Shown here in pieces: positions 31,900 to 40,480 of a stretch of DNA of 64,000 nt; position 1 is the stretch's first letter; every line of letters begins with the position of its first letter. A program made the position numbers and the translations under genes. The stretch is from the NCBI GenBank assembly GCA_946530965.1, contig CAMNAK010000002.1:62001-126000 (forward strand). The letters are read 5' to 3'. Below the pieces are notes generated by a model. It was not told the DNA's origin and searched no databases. It worked only from the letters and a program-made list of their open reading frames with translations. This DNA is from an uncultured Candidatus Saccharibacteria bacterium. Its GTDB lineage: Bacteria; Patescibacteriota; Saccharimonadia; Saccharimonadales; Saccharimonadaceae.

Positions 31900-33110
31900 T
31901 ATTTGTCCTCCTTCACGACATCTTTAGCCGGTTTTGCGAACATATCATCAAACTGTTTGTAGCTTGGAGTTACGTTCTTGCGTGTTGGGCCATTGAATAC
32001 AACATGATGGCTCGACTGAGCGAAAATCTCTTTCGAGTATGGAATCGTAACTGAGAAGCTAAATACTGGATTATTTGCTTCATCGCGACCATAACCGAAG
32101 TCAGATGCTTCAATACCAGCTGGTGAAATTGGGCACTGATTGCGAGTAGCTTCCTCGCTAAAGTCGCCATCAGCATCGTACTGGACACAGCTACTCGAGA
32201 AGTAGAAGCCAGTTGGAGCTGCTTCAATATCAGCAGAGATCAAACCCTGAGTCTTAGCAACTTCATTAGCCTTGGCAAGAAGTTTATTCTCATCTTCTTT
32301 CTTATTACCGTTCTTGTAATCGCTCATATCATCGACAGACTTGTATGTACGGCGAATAAATACATCCTTAGGAGAATGGACAACTTTCTTTTCGGTTTCG
32401 TCTGTAGTAGAGCCATCGCCTTCGTCCTTCTTGTCGTCTTCCTTGCTTATCATATCTGCTTCACAGCCTGGAGTATAGCGATGATAGATACCATAGAGAT
32501 AACCATTAACCGCACTCTTTAGCTCTGTAATACAGAAGCTAGGAATCGTAAACTCGTTCTGGTTTTCATCAACACCGATATAATCACCATAATCAAAGTA
32601 AGATGTATTAGCACTAGCCTTGAAAGCGGCTAGAGAGTTCGAGTAGACACGGCTTTCGGAATAACCGACAGCATCGAAGGTGATTGTCTGACTTGCGAAG
32701 TCTAGATTTACCTCAGAAGCCTTAATCGAATAACCGTTATTATTAATCAAAAGAACACTTAGCATTGGGAAAATGCGAGAGAACTTAACCTTGTTCGCAT
32801 TCAATGTGCCGATGTTGTTCATCTGGTTTTGAACTGAAAGCATTTCGTCAAGGTTATCAGTCTTCATGATAGCCGTACCGAACTTCGAGCAGTTCTTGTC
32901 TTGTGCGCTACCATCGCCAATACGGCAAGCAATTTCATGATCCTTAGCATTAAGAGCGATGCCCTGACCGCTAATAATGCCCGTCAAAATCAATAGAATT
33001 GCACCACAGCCAATTGCCACGAAGATACACAAAATAATAACTAGATTGCGTATTTTTTCTTGGCGAAGCAATTTCGCTTTTACTTCAGGAACTAAACTAA
33101 TTTCAAACAT
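31899..33110 (-). CDS. PilN-like type IV pilus assembly protein
   Basis: 403 residues: a cytoplasmic N-terminus with the PilN-type INLxP-like start (MFEISLVPEVKAKLLRQEK), a membrane helix near residues 22-48 (LVIILCIFVAIGCGAILLILTG), then a long extracellular part with a GSG linker and an Asp/Glu-rich insert (SKEDDKKDEGDGSTTDETEKK). It is longer than ordinary PilN (about 200 residues), probably through inserts. The N-terminal motif lies where PilM binds in characterised systems. It follows pilM by one base and overlaps the next gene by one base. Confidence 0.75.
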   Translation of the reverse strand: MFEISLVPEVKAKLLRQEKIRNLVIILCIFVAIGCGAILLILTGIISGQGIALNAKDHEIACRIGDGSAQDKNCSKFGTAIMKTDNLDEMLSVQNQMNNIGTLNANKVKFSRIFPMLSVLLINNNGYSIKASEVNLDFASQTITFDAVGYSESRVYSNSLAAFKASANTSYFDYGDYIGVDENQNEFTIPSFCITELKSAVNGYLYGIYHRYTPGCEADMISKEDDKKDEGDGSTTDETEKKVVHSPKDVFIRRTYKSVDDMSDYKNGNKKEDENKLLAKANEVAKTQGLISADIEAAPTGFYFSSSCVQYDADGDFSEEATRNQCPISPAGIEASDFGYGRDEANNPVFSFSVTIPYSKEIFAQSSHHVVFNGPTRKNVTPSYKQFDDMFAKPAKDVVKEDK

Positions 33111-33111
33111 A

Positions 33112-34161
33112 TTATCTACTATTTGTCCTTTCCGCTAAGCCAATCGCTACTGCGAACTCAGCTGCAACCTGAGACAATGCCTGCTGTTGCTGTTGCGTTA
33201 CACGGACCATCTGCCATGGAGTACCTTCAGATGTTGCAATTCCAGTCTTAGCTTCAATATATTCGCCTAGGAATGGAATAATACCTGCAAATCCAGAAAG
33301 AAGGATCCCACCAACATTGATATTTGGATACTTTGCGCGGAAGAAGTTTACAGACTTCGTAAGCTCACCAGCAAAGTTTTCTAGTGGCTGATCAAGGGCT
33401 TTAAATACCTGACCATCAAGTTTGTCTTGTGCAAGACCAAACTTCAAGATAAACTGTCTAGCTTGACTCTCTTTTACGTTGAGAGAACCTGCTACGGTGC
33501 GGGTTAGAATAGACAAGCCGCCAGGAAGCGAGCGAACCAAACGAGGAGCGCCGTTATATACGACTGTCAAATCTGTTGAGTCTTCACCATAGTCAATAAT
33601 CAACCTAGCATCAGTGATGCCTGGAGGCGTCAAAGCACGAGACATTGCTATAGAATCTGGTTCCATTGCAATCAAATCAAAACCAAAGGCCTCTACGCCT
33701 TCCATTCTCTCCTCTGCGTACTTTGTTGCCGTCGACGAAAGCAAAACTTCAGTTACCTGAGGATCATTTGGGCTTGGCCCCAAAATTACATAATCCACTG
33801 TAGCCTCATCAATAGGCATTGGAATATATTGATCCGCATGATAGCGAATAATCTTATCCATCGACTTATTGTCCTGAGTAGGAATCTCAATAATAGTCGT
33901 AAATGTTTTGCTAGATGGTAAACCTAGAGCAATTTTCTTTGTTTTAATTCCGGCTTGCTCGGCTGCGCTTGCAATCGTTTCACCGAGGCGACGCTTACCA
34001 GCGTCACTGCTATCCTGCAAAATCTGACGGCTCACAGGAACATACGCAAAGTGCGACAAAGACCAGCCCTGCTTTCCAGTGCTTGTCAATTCGACCATAC
34101 GTAATGCATCTGTGCCCACATCTAGTGCAAAGAAGCTACCCACACCATAACTTAGACTCAT
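33112..34161 (-). CDS. pilM: Type IV pilus assembly protein PilM (actin-like)
   Basis: A 349-residue actin-fold ATPase of the cytoplasmic pilus platform. The N-terminal phosphate loop is FFALDVGTDALRMVELT, then KKIALGLPSSKTFTTIIEIP, MPIDEATVDYVILG, DYGEDSTDLTVVYNGAPRLVRS (second phosphate motif), and LLSGFAGIIPFLGEYIEAKTG near the end. All are the standard PilM blocks. The ATG lies 6 nt after TAATAT (34168-34173), so it is leaderless. It leads the pilM-N-O-136aa-pilB operon. Confidence 0.92.
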   Translation of the reverse strand: MSLSYGVGSFFALDVGTDALRMVELTSTGKQGWSLSHFAYVPVSRQILQDSSDAGKRRLGETIASAAEQAGIKTKKIALGLPSSKTFTTIIEIPTQDNKSMDKIIRYHADQYIPMPIDEATVDYVILGPSPNDPQVTEVLLSSTATKYAEERMEGVEAFGFDLIAMEPDSIAMSRALTPPGITDARLIIDYGEDSTDLTVVYNGAPRLVRSLPGGLSILTRTVAGSLNVKESQARQFILKFGLAQDKLDGQVFKALDQPLENFAGELTKSVNFFRAKYPNINVGGILLSGFAGIIPFLGEYIEAKTGIATSEGTPWQMVRVTQQQQQALSQVAAEFAVAIGLAERTNSR

Positions 34162-34212
34162 ACTATTATATTAGCATAAACGTAAAGGCTAGCACAAACA
34201 TTTTATACAAAA

Positions 34213-34243
34213 AATCGCGCCCTTCTTCCTTGGACGCGACCTT
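34213..34243 (-). terminator. Terminator after ychF
   Basis: TCGCG/CGCGA hairpin with a T-run on the minus strand, just past the ychF stop. Confidence 0.6.
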
Positions 34244-34254
34244 TTATTTATATA

Positions 34255-35319
34255 TTATTTAGAAACGTTAAACTTAAACTCTACGACGTCGCCGTCTTGC
34301 ATAACGTAATCTTTGCCTTCTGTACGCATGAGACCGGCTTCTTTAACTGCCTTCTCCGAACCGAGCTTTACAAGATCATCGTATTTGCAAATATTTGCAG
34401 CGATGAAACCACGTTCAAAATCCGTATGAATTACGCCTGCAGCCTGCGGAGCTGTTGCGCCCTTTGGAATTGTCCATGCACGGCATTCTTTATCACCAGC
34501 AGTAAGATAGCTCTGAAGGCCAAGTGTATCGTAAGCAACATGAACTAGCTGAGTTAGACCATCTTCCTTGATTCCATAAGAGTCTAGGAATACCTGTTTA
34601 TCTTCTGCGGACATGTCTGCCATTTCGGCCTCAAGCTTAGCGTTTACAAACACACATTTCTGTGGAGCAACCATATCGGCAAGCTCTTTCTTCTTTGCTT
34701 CATCTACAAGCTCATCTTCGTCCATATTGAACATATAGAACACTGGCTTTGCGCTAAGGAGTTCCAAACCTTCAACTGGAGCAACGTGAGTTTTGCCAGA
34801 CTTTAATTCATCCAAAACTTTCTGAGCGTTTGCTTCGCGCTTGATAGCATCCTTATCACCACTCTTTGTGTCTTTGTGCATTTTTGGAATTGCCTTCTCT
34901 AGCGTCTCGATATCAGCAAGAGCAAGTTCTAGCTCTACTGTTTCAATATCGCGCTTTGGATCTGGTCCGCCCGCAACGTGCGTAACGTTGCCATCCTTAA
35001 ACACGCGAACAACATGGCAAATAACCTTGCACTCGCGAATATTGGCAAGGAACTTGTTACCAAGACCTTCACCCTTTGATGCACCAGCAATTAGCCCAGC
35101 AATATCTACGAATTCTACCGTCGCGGGAACAACTTTTGCCGCTCCATACATTTTTGCTAAGACATTCAATCTTTCGTCTGGCACGCCAACAATACCAGTG
35201 TTTGGCTCAATCGTTGCAAAAGGATAGTTCGCGGACAATGCGCCAGCATTTGTCAAAGCATTAAAAAGCGAGCTTTTACCAACGTTTGCAAGACCAACAA
35301 TTCCAATTTGTAAACTCAA
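34255..35319 (-). CDS. ychF: Ribosome-associated ATPase YchF (Obg family)
   Basis: 354 residues, OBG-family P-loop NTPase that prefers ATP. G1 is GLANVGKSSLFNAL, G3 is DIAGLIAGASKGEGLGN, and G4 is replaced by the YchF-type FNMDED motif. A coiled-coil hairpin and C-terminal TGS domain follow, ending EGKDYVMQDGDVVEFKFNV. It binds ribosomes and is linked to stress control in other bacteria. The start is TTG at 35319, with AAAGG upstream; no ATG gives a better family match. Confidence 0.94.
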   Translation of the reverse strand: MSLQIGIVGLANVGKSSLFNALTNAGALSANYPFATIEPNTGIVGVPDERLNVLAKMYGAAKVVPATVEFVDIAGLIAGASKGEGLGNKFLANIRECKVICHVVRVFKDGNVTHVAGGPDPKRDIETVELELALADIETLEKAIPKMHKDTKSGDKDAIKREANAQKVLDELKSGKTHVAPVEGLELLSAKPVFYMFNMDEDELVDEAKKKELADMVAPQKCVFVNAKLEAEMADMSAEDKQVFLDSYGIKEDGLTQLVHVAYDTLGLQSYLTAGDKECRAWTIPKGATAPQAAGVIHTDFERGFIAANICKYDDLVKLGSEKAVKEAGLMRTEGKDYVMQDGDVVEFKFNVSK

Positions 35320-35372
35320 AATAAGACCTTTCTATAATTCTTATCTGTTATTATACCATCTTTCGGCCTAAT

Positions 35373-36062
35373 CTACAAAAGCCCTACTCCGTATTTTATC
35401 AGGGCCTCAAAATCGTGATTCCTTTTCCAATGCTCATGCAGCTTGTCCCTCAAATCCTTAAACTCCGGATAACTGCAATCCGGCAAGGTTATTATCGGTT
35501 TTAATTCCTCATCCAAAATTACCGTCAGCGATTCTTTTAGCTTGAAATAATCGTCCTCGGATAGTTTCGAAACTGGCGATTCGGGATCCTGACGCCAATA
35601 TTTGTCCGTCTGAAAATGCAGCAACTCATGCATGAAGCCATCCATCGGCATTCCCCAAAGCTCGTTATCTATTCTCGTATACAAGAAGACAATTCCCTCG
35701 TCATAAAAAACAATCATCCTCGGAAAAGTCGTAACGTAAAAAGTAAACTCTTCGTTCGTAATCGGATGTTTTGTAATATTTTCCATCGCCGCACAAGCCT
35801 TATCGAAAAGCTCCTCAAATTGCGACGTAGCCGTCTTCAAAAACACATTTAATTCGCTCTCTGGATTATCAATCTTTCCCTGCAAGAAAGAGCGCAAAAT
35901 TGGCTCTGCTTCCTCAAGCGTTTTAAGACCCTTAATCTTCTTCAAAATCTCAAGATCATCATTGGCCTTAAAATTATTCTCCCCATTCTCAGAATAATTC
36001 ACGCCGTAATACCAGTTCCAAGTATCTCTATCGAGATTATATTCAAGCTTATATTTAGTCAT
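35373..36062 (-). CDS. Unknown protein with HExxH motif
   Basis: 229 residues, family not recognised. It contains FMHELLHFQTDKYW, an HExxH zinc-metallopeptidase motif, after a strand-rich region (FYVTTFPRMIVFYDEGIVFLY). No membrane segment or signal peptide. The N-terminal part is YNLDRDTWNWYYGVNYSEN. The motif suggests a peptidase-like fold, but the third ligand is not obvious. The ATG is within the last codons of the upstream Nudix gene (8 bp overlap), so they are co-translated. Confidence 0.65.
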   Translation of the reverse strand: MTKYKLEYNLDRDTWNWYYGVNYSENGENNFKANDDLEILKKIKGLKTLEEAEPILRSFLQGKIDNPESELNVFLKTATSQFEELFDKACAAMENITKHPITNEEFTFYVTTFPRMIVFYDEGIVFLYTRIDNELWGMPMDGFMHELLHFQTDKYWRQDPESPVSKLSEDDYFKLKESLTVILDEELKPIITLPDCSYPEFKDLRDKLHEHWKRNHDFEALIKYGVGLL

Positions 36063-36555
36063 TGCGCAAAACTACCTGCTGGAACTCGCCCGTTTCCAAA
36101 TACTTTTTGTATGCTTTCCAAATCGCATCTGCATATACAGATTTCTCTAGCCCATCAATCTCATCAAATTCAAACCAATGCTTCTCTGCGATTTCTTCCT
36201 CGTCTTCAATATCATGTTCGTCAAACTTTTCACAAACAAAACTTAACGAGAAAAGATTAACCGGATCATTATATCCATAAGTAATCGTATATCCAGAAAT
36301 ACTTGCAAAAGGCTTCATATCTTCATCTTTTGCGACCAAACCAGCCTCTTCTACTAACTCTTTTCTTGCAGCTTCCCGCCAAGAAAGGCCTAGCTCTGCA
36401 TGACCACCAGGAAAACACCAGAAACGATGCTCCCTATTTAGAACCATGCAAATTTTACCGTCACGAATCGGTATCACGTCAGTAGTCGCAGACATAACCG
36501 TGTCGTGCTCAAATTTCTGACGCATTTTCCATAAATAACTTCCTACGTATCCCAT
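36055..36555 (-). CDS. Nudix hydrolase
   Basis: 166 residues. The Nudix box GHAELGLSWREAARKELVEEAGL matches Gx5Ex7REUxEExGU, preceded by FWCFPGG. Such proteins cleave a nucleoside diphosphate linked to another group; the substrate cannot be told. It starts MGYVGSYLWKMRQKFEHD, as in a common Nudix subfamily with an aromatic N-terminal helix. The ATG lies 8 nt after TATAAT, so it is probably leaderless. Operon with the following HExxH protein. Confidence 0.9.
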   Translation of the reverse strand: MGYVGSYLWKMRQKFEHDTVMSATTDVIPIRDGKICMVLNREHRFWCFPGGHAELGLSWREAARKELVEEAGLVAKDEDMKPFASISGYTITYGYNDPVNLFSLSFVCEKFDEHDIEDEEEIAEKHWFEFDEIDGLEKSVYADAIWKAYKKYLETGEFQQVVLRND

Positions 36556-36585
36556 ATCTATATATTATACCTTTACATTACCGCA

Positions 36586-36614
36586 TTGACTTTTATCCTA
36601 AAAAATGGTATAAA
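36586..36614 (+). promoter_or_regulatory. Promoter of gene at 36682
   Basis: TTGACT (36586-36591), 17 bp spacer, TATAAA (36609-36614). The short leader holds GAACC/GGTTC and the SD GAGAGGAGGTG. Confidence 0.8.
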
Positions 36615-36681
36615 CTCTACATCAGACGCATGTCCGCGAACCTTTCGGTTCTCCACCACTTTAGAGAGGAGGTGAATTCAC

Positions 36682-36969
36682 ATGGCCGAGAGATTTCTTA
36701 TGCTCGAGCAATTGCTTACTGCCGATGGCTACGAGTGCTCCTACGAGCAACATCCCGAGATGAGCTCATTCTTCCTGCTTCATTCGAAGCATGGCAATGT
36801 TCTCTTTGGTGTTGGTATCCATAATGGCAGAATCGCCGTCGTCCGCTTTAGCCATCTTGATGGCAAGAACGGCACAATTGCGATTGTTTCCGAGCTGGCA
36901 GATGCAGTAGCGGTTAGTACTGCAATTGAGCTGCTCGCTCACGGCGCTGTGAAAATCAATGCTGCATAA
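36682..36969 (+). CDS. Small unknown protein
   Basis: 95 residues, family not recognised: an N-terminal helix (RFLMLEQLLTADGY), two beta hairpins (FFLLHSKHGNVLFGVGIHNGRIAVVRF) and a C-terminal helix (ELADAVAVSTAIELLAHGAVK). No membrane segment. It is monocistronic with its own TTGACT promoter, strong SD and GC-rich terminator, the same gene style as the orphans at 19639, 23473, 24356 and 28151. Confidence 0.75.
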   Translation: MAERFLMLEQLLTADGYECSYEQHPEMSSFFLLHSKHGNVLFGVGIHNGRIAVVRFSHLDGKNGTIAIVSELADAVAVSTAIELLAHGAVKINAA

Positions 36970-36983
36970 TCTGCCACACAATT

Positions 36984-37014
36984 AATCCCCCAGGCGAATC
37001 GCTTGGGGGATTTT
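36984..37014. terminator. Bidirectional terminator
   Basis: AATCCCCCAGG/CTTGGGGGATT hairpin between convergent genes. Confidence 0.8.
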
Positions 37015-37015
37015 A

Positions 37016-37549
37016 CTAATCTACGATTCCTTTCGTAGAAATCTTCTTTCCAGTCTCAAGATGCCTATAAAACTCATCTGAGCTTAAATTCATGAGTGGC
37101 TCTGGATAGTCATAAATCGCAATTCTATCCTTGTCATAATCATCTGGTAGAGGAAAATCTTTTATCCAATCCTTCATAGCCGCCTTCAGCAATTCTTCTA
37201 GACTACCGAACTTATAAACCCCTGCCTTGCGTCCCCAAGCATGCTCTAGCCAGAACCAATCATTATCTTCATGTACAACAATAAAAGTATGCGATGGCAT
37301 TTCTTTTTCGCCATAATACACAAATGCAATACGTTTAAACTCGCAAGTATCACCAAGCACCCAAGCCTCGTATTCTACCTGATCCCAGCAAACACCTAGC
37401 TTCGTCGAAAGAAGATCGGACTTTAATTGCAAACGATATTCTTCGGCGAATTTCTTCCCTATTCTTTCGTGTTTTTCGCCATCATAGCCAACCCAACCAT
37501 ATTTAATTGTTTTCATTAGCTTCAATAATCGTTCCAAATCTTCTTGCAT
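37016..37549 (-). CDS. Transglutaminase-like cysteine protein (putative)
   Basis: 177 residues. The order of GVCWDQVEYEAWVL (Cys), SHTFIVVHED (His) and FWLEHAWGRKAG (acidic residue) is that of the transglutaminase/papain-like Cys-His-Asp/Glu triad. Lengths between motifs fit a small single-domain member. No signal peptide, so it is cytoplasmic. Substrate unknown; the family call rests on motif order and could be wrong. Confidence 0.6.
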   Translation of the reverse strand: MQEDLERLLKLMKTIKYGWVGYDGEKHERIGKKFAEEYRLQLKSDLLSTKLGVCWDQVEYEAWVLGDTCEFKRIAFVYYGEKEMPSHTFIVVHEDNDWFWLEHAWGRKAGVYKFGSLEELLKAAMKDWIKDFPLPDDYDKDRIAIYDYPEPLMNLSSDEFYRHLETGKKISTKGIVD

Positions 37550-37588
37550 ACTTGTTAGCTATATTAACACTCTTGATATAATTACTGC

Positions 37589-38218
37589 ATGAAACAATCA
37601 AAACTAATTCTTTTCGACTGGGGCGGCATTGTAGATAGCCATAAAACCGGCTATTCCTTCTTTAAGGCCTATCAAGACGTCTTTTCTAAACTCGGTTACA
37701 CAGGCGAGGATATTCTAGAATCAAAAATCCTAGACAAATACGACATCACTTCCGCAAGAACCCTAGAAGAACTTGAGACAAAATACAATCAAATCAAAGC
37801 CGACTTGAGATTATCTGGAAACTTCGAAGATTTTAAACAAAACTTCCTAGAACATCTTTCAAAAACCGATTATTATCCAGAAGTTTCAAGCTACGAAACC
37901 AGCCTAAAAGATCGTTGTAGTATCGGTATCCTGTCCAACCTCATCGTTCTCGACAAAGAGCGCATTTCGAAACAGCTCAACCTCGAAGATTATGATTATC
38001 TATTCTTCTCTTTCGATCTTGGCTTATCAAAACCAAATCCACAAATCTATAGTCGCATTAACGAGCAAGTTTCAATCTCGCCAGAAAATATCCTCTTCCT
38101 AGACGATACGGAAGCTAACGTTACTGCAGCCAAAAACGCTGGTTGGAGATCTGCCCGTGTCAGCGGCCTAGAACTGCCAAAAATCAAAGAATACTGTGAA
38201 GCTTTCCTGCAAAACTAA
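37589..38218 (+). CDS. HAD-superfamily hydrolase
   Basis: 209 residues, phosphatase-like. Motif I appears as ILFDWGGIV, with W where the second catalytic aspartate is usual, an altered motif. Motif II is GILSNL, the lysine is in LSKPNPQIY, and motif III is FLDDTEANV. The helical cap lies between residues 15 and 90. The loss of the second motif I aspartate raises doubt about ordinary phosphatase activity. The ATG is 6 nt after TATAAT (37577-37582), so it is leaderless. Confidence 0.82.
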   Translation: MKQSKLILFDWGGIVDSHKTGYSFFKAYQDVFSKLGYTGEDILESKILDKYDITSARTLEELETKYNQIKADLRLSGNFEDFKQNFLEHLSKTDYYPEVSSYETSLKDRCSIGILSNLIVLDKERISKQLNLEDYDYLFFSFDLGLSKPNPQIYSRINEQVSISPENILFLDDTEANVTAAKNAGWRSARVSGLELPKIKEYCEAFLQN

Positions 38219-38224
38219 TCATCA

Positions 38225-38256
38225 AAAAACCACCAGCAAAACTGGTGGTTTTTTTG
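38225..38256. terminator. Bidirectional terminator
   Basis: AAAAAACCACCAG/CTGGTGGTTTTTTT hairpin between convergent genes. Confidence 0.85.
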
Positions 38257-38257
38257 T

Positions 38258-39106
38258 TTAGCGAATGTCTATATTACCAACGTCTGCTTTAACAGTAAGA
38301 TTAACATCGGCCTTTGGATTGCCGCCATTAACACTACTATTGCCAACACTCTTGTCTACATCTACGCGTACGTCGCCAACGTTATTAATTTTGATATTGC
38401 CAACATCGACGATAACCGTAGAATCTTCCTTAATGCTCAGATTATCAATTTCGACATTTCCCGTATCATTCTTTACGTAAAGCTTGTTTGTACATTCGTT
38501 AATGCGAAGATCGCCAGCATCAATTTCAACATTAATGTTTTCTGCGCCCTTGATTTCTACTTTGCCAGTATCGACATTTGCCGCAATAGCTTTTAGTTTG
38601 CCAATTTTATTATTGCCAGCATCGGCATCAAGTTCTAGGCTAGCTTTCTCAAAATCATCGATATCAATGTCGCCCGCATCGGATTTGATTTTAAAATCGC
38701 CCTCATAATTTTCAGGCAAGACAATATCAATCGTGCTCTTCTTTTGGCCAAAGCAAATAAAGTGGCATTCTTCCTTAGCATAAATATCAATCGAGCTATC
38801 ATTCTTCTCGGCAGAAACCTTTACTTTCTCTTCCGCTAAGATATGTACCTTAACTTTTTCTGCGCCGTCAGTGCTCTTTGAAATATGAATATTTGCAGTA
38901 TCACTATCCGAGCTAATCAAATTAACATTATCTAGCTCAAATTCTTTCTCGAGCGCCAAGTGATCGCTTTCGCCCAAGCTAAAGCCACCAAAGTTGAAAC
39001 CACCAAAATGACCAATAGCAAAGACAAGAAATACACCAAGACTAGCAGCGATAAGAAATAAAACAATGATTCCTGCAATCAAGCCTCCACGATTATTCTT
39101 CGTCAT
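38258..39106 (-). CDS. DUF4097-like membrane-anchored beta-helix protein
   Basis: About 282 residues: a short cytoplasmic N-terminus, one membrane helix (GGLIAGIIVLFLIAASLGVFLVFAI), then many short regular strands ending in GDIDID, GNIKIN, GNVEID, GNIDI: the DUF4097 (YvlB-like) right-handed beta-helix pattern. The role is unknown; related proteins sit next to regulators of envelope stress. The ATG at 39106 is used; the track start at 39112 is TTG. It overlaps the XRE-domain gene by 14 bp, so it is probably part of the same operon. Confidence 0.78.
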   Translation of the reverse strand: MTKNNRGGLIAGIIVLFLIAASLGVFLVFAIGHFGGFNFGGFSLGESDHLALEKEFELDNVNLISSDSDTANIHISKSTDGAEKVKVHILAEEKVKVSAEKNDSSIDIYAKEECHFICFGQKKSTIDIVLPENYEGDFKIKSDAGDIDIDDFEKASLELDADAGNNKIGKLKAIAANVDTGKVEIKGAENINVEIDAGDLRINECTNKLYVKNDTGNVEIDNLSIKEDSTVIVDVGNIKINNVGDVRVDVDKSVGNSSVNGGNPKADVNLTVKADVGNIDIR

Positions 39107-39767
39107 CGTCAACGTCCTTTCCTGTAGTTAACATAATAATTAGTTTTGCGGCCTGGCTAAGTACGGCATAGATGATCCAAATAATCCAAGTAATATGCCA
39201 TGCCATAGTCATGAAGCTTACAAGCAGATAGACAGCCAAAGTCGAAAATGCCAAAACACTATCAATAGTCTTATATAGCTTTTTCTCTTTTGTATCAGCT
39301 ATCTTTTTATGAGATTTCTTCTTATAAATAATTGAAGAATAAATAATAATGAGCGTTGCAACTGCGAATAATAGAATAAAGATCGCACTAGCAACTACTG
39401 GACTAATCTGCATAACTGGAATCGCAATCATGATAAATGCAATTGCGACGAAGTATAGTAGGACACCGCCAAGAATACCTGTTAGTTTCTTCTTTGCCAT
39501 AATCCTTTCATCTTGTTCCTCTGAACGGGCAAAGTTATTCTCGGCGATTTCTTTTTCTGCTCCTTCGGTTCCACCATCATGTAACAATTCATCAGGTGTT
39601 ACATTATATAGTCCACAAAGTGGTAATACCTTATCTAGATCTGGACTAGATTGGCCGGTTTCCCACTTCGAAACTGTTTGCCTTGTTACTTCGAGCTTTT
39701 CTGCAACCTCTTCTTGCGAAAGGCCAGCAAGCTTGCGAAGCTTTGTTAATCTTTCTGGTAATGTCAT
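39093..39767 (-). CDS. XRE-family HTH regulator with membrane domain
   Basis: 224 residues. The N-terminal helix-turn-helix LAGLSQEEVAEKLEVTRQTVSKWETG is a textbook XRE/HTH_3 unit, followed by a Cys-containing linker (LPLCGLYNVTPDELL). The second half has about four membrane helices (LGGVLLYFVAIAFIMIAIPVM and others). It therefore probably senses membrane state and controls its own operon; the palindrome in its promoter is a candidate operator. RBS AAGGA. It is co-transcribed with the DUF4097-like gene. Confidence 0.85.
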   Translation of the reverse strand: MTLPERLTKLRKLAGLSQEEVAEKLEVTRQTVSKWETGQSSPDLDKVLPLCGLYNVTPDELLHDGGTEGAEKEIAENNFARSEEQDERIMAKKKLTGILGGVLLYFVAIAFIMIAIPVMQISPVVASAIFILLFAVATLIIIYSSIIYKKKSHKKIADTKEKKLYKTIDSVLAFSTLAVYLLVSFMTMAWHITWIIWIIYAVLSQAAKLIIMLTTGKDVDDDEE

Positions 39768-39810
39768 ATAAATGTTCCTTAAATTAAATAATTTATGCCT
39801 TAATTATATG

Positions 39811-39820
39811 GTTGCGCAAC
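39811..39820. promoter_or_regulatory. Candidate XRE operator
   Basis: A perfect palindrome GTTGCGCAAC lies 2 bp upstream of a minus-strand -10 box TATAAT for the XRE gene. Confidence 0.5.
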
Positions 39821-39905
39821 GAAAACTACCACCAACTACGCCTTACATTTCCGCAACAAAAGTTAACATTTGGGACTTTTTTATCGATTTTTTACAAATT
39901 TCAAC

Positions 39906-39936
39906 AAAAAATACCCGCATTTCTGCGGATATTTCC
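39906..39936 (-). terminator. Terminator after NrdD-tail-like gene
   Basis: ATATCCGCAG/CTGCGGGTAT-type hairpin with a T-run on the minus strand. Confidence 0.7.
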
Positions 39937-39948
39937 AGCTAATGGAGT

Positions 39949-40383
39949 CTAAGCTGCATAAGCAACGTTTCTAGCGATCGCCTGCTCGGCAAGTCTACTA
40001 GCACGCTCATTATCATCGATACTAGAATTAACAGAATGCTTTACGCGTGCACGCTCTTCTGCTTTCTTACCATCATTCCATCTATCTAGCGTACCGACAA
40101 GATAGCCCGTAATACGACGCAAACGCTCAAACTTACCACCAAAGTATTGGTCATGAGATTCGAAATACTTCTTCGCGATATCTTCGTTGCCATACTTTGC
40201 AAGCAAAGCCGTTCCCAACTCCACGAGAACGCTCACGTGCATATTTTCGTATTGATCAACGCTTTTGAGAGCTTCTTTGATTGCCTTCTCCGGAACATCC
40301 GCAAGAGTTTTGAGCGACTTCGCATAACGCTCAAAGTCGAAGCTCTTTTTATCGCGTGCATCAAAATAAATGATATTCTTCAT
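39949..40383 (-). CDS. NrdD C-terminal-like small protein (anaerobic ribonucleotide reductase-related)
   Basis: 144 residues. The C-terminal stretch RLRRITGYLVGTLDRWNDGK followed by KAEERARVKHS matches the end of anaerobic ribonucleotide reductase NrdD (R-x-T-G-Y-L...N-x-G-K-x-x-E-x-x-x-R-V-x-H), but without the zinc cysteines and without the catalytic barrel. The N-terminal 90 residues (SFDFERYAKSLKTLADVPE, NMHVSVLVELGTALLAKYG) are helical. A pair of predicted NrdR boxes lies in and upstream of its promoter, which supports a link to dNTP supply. Full NrdD is not in the window. Possibly acquired from a host-like bacterium. Confidence 0.55.
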   Translation of the reverse strand: MKNIIYFDARDKKSFDFERYAKSLKTLADVPEKAIKEALKSVDQYENMHVSVLVELGTALLAKYGNEDIAKKYFESHDQYFGGKFERLRRITGYLVGTLDRWNDGKKAEERARVKHSVNSSIDDNERASRLAEQAIARNVAYAA

Positions 40384-40480
40384 AACCCCATCCTTGTCTT
40401 GGTTTATCGTTTTTGCTTTAGCTTTGCGCTACGCTGCTTTTGCTTATTACTTCTTAGCGTGCGTTGTTGCTTATGCTTTT

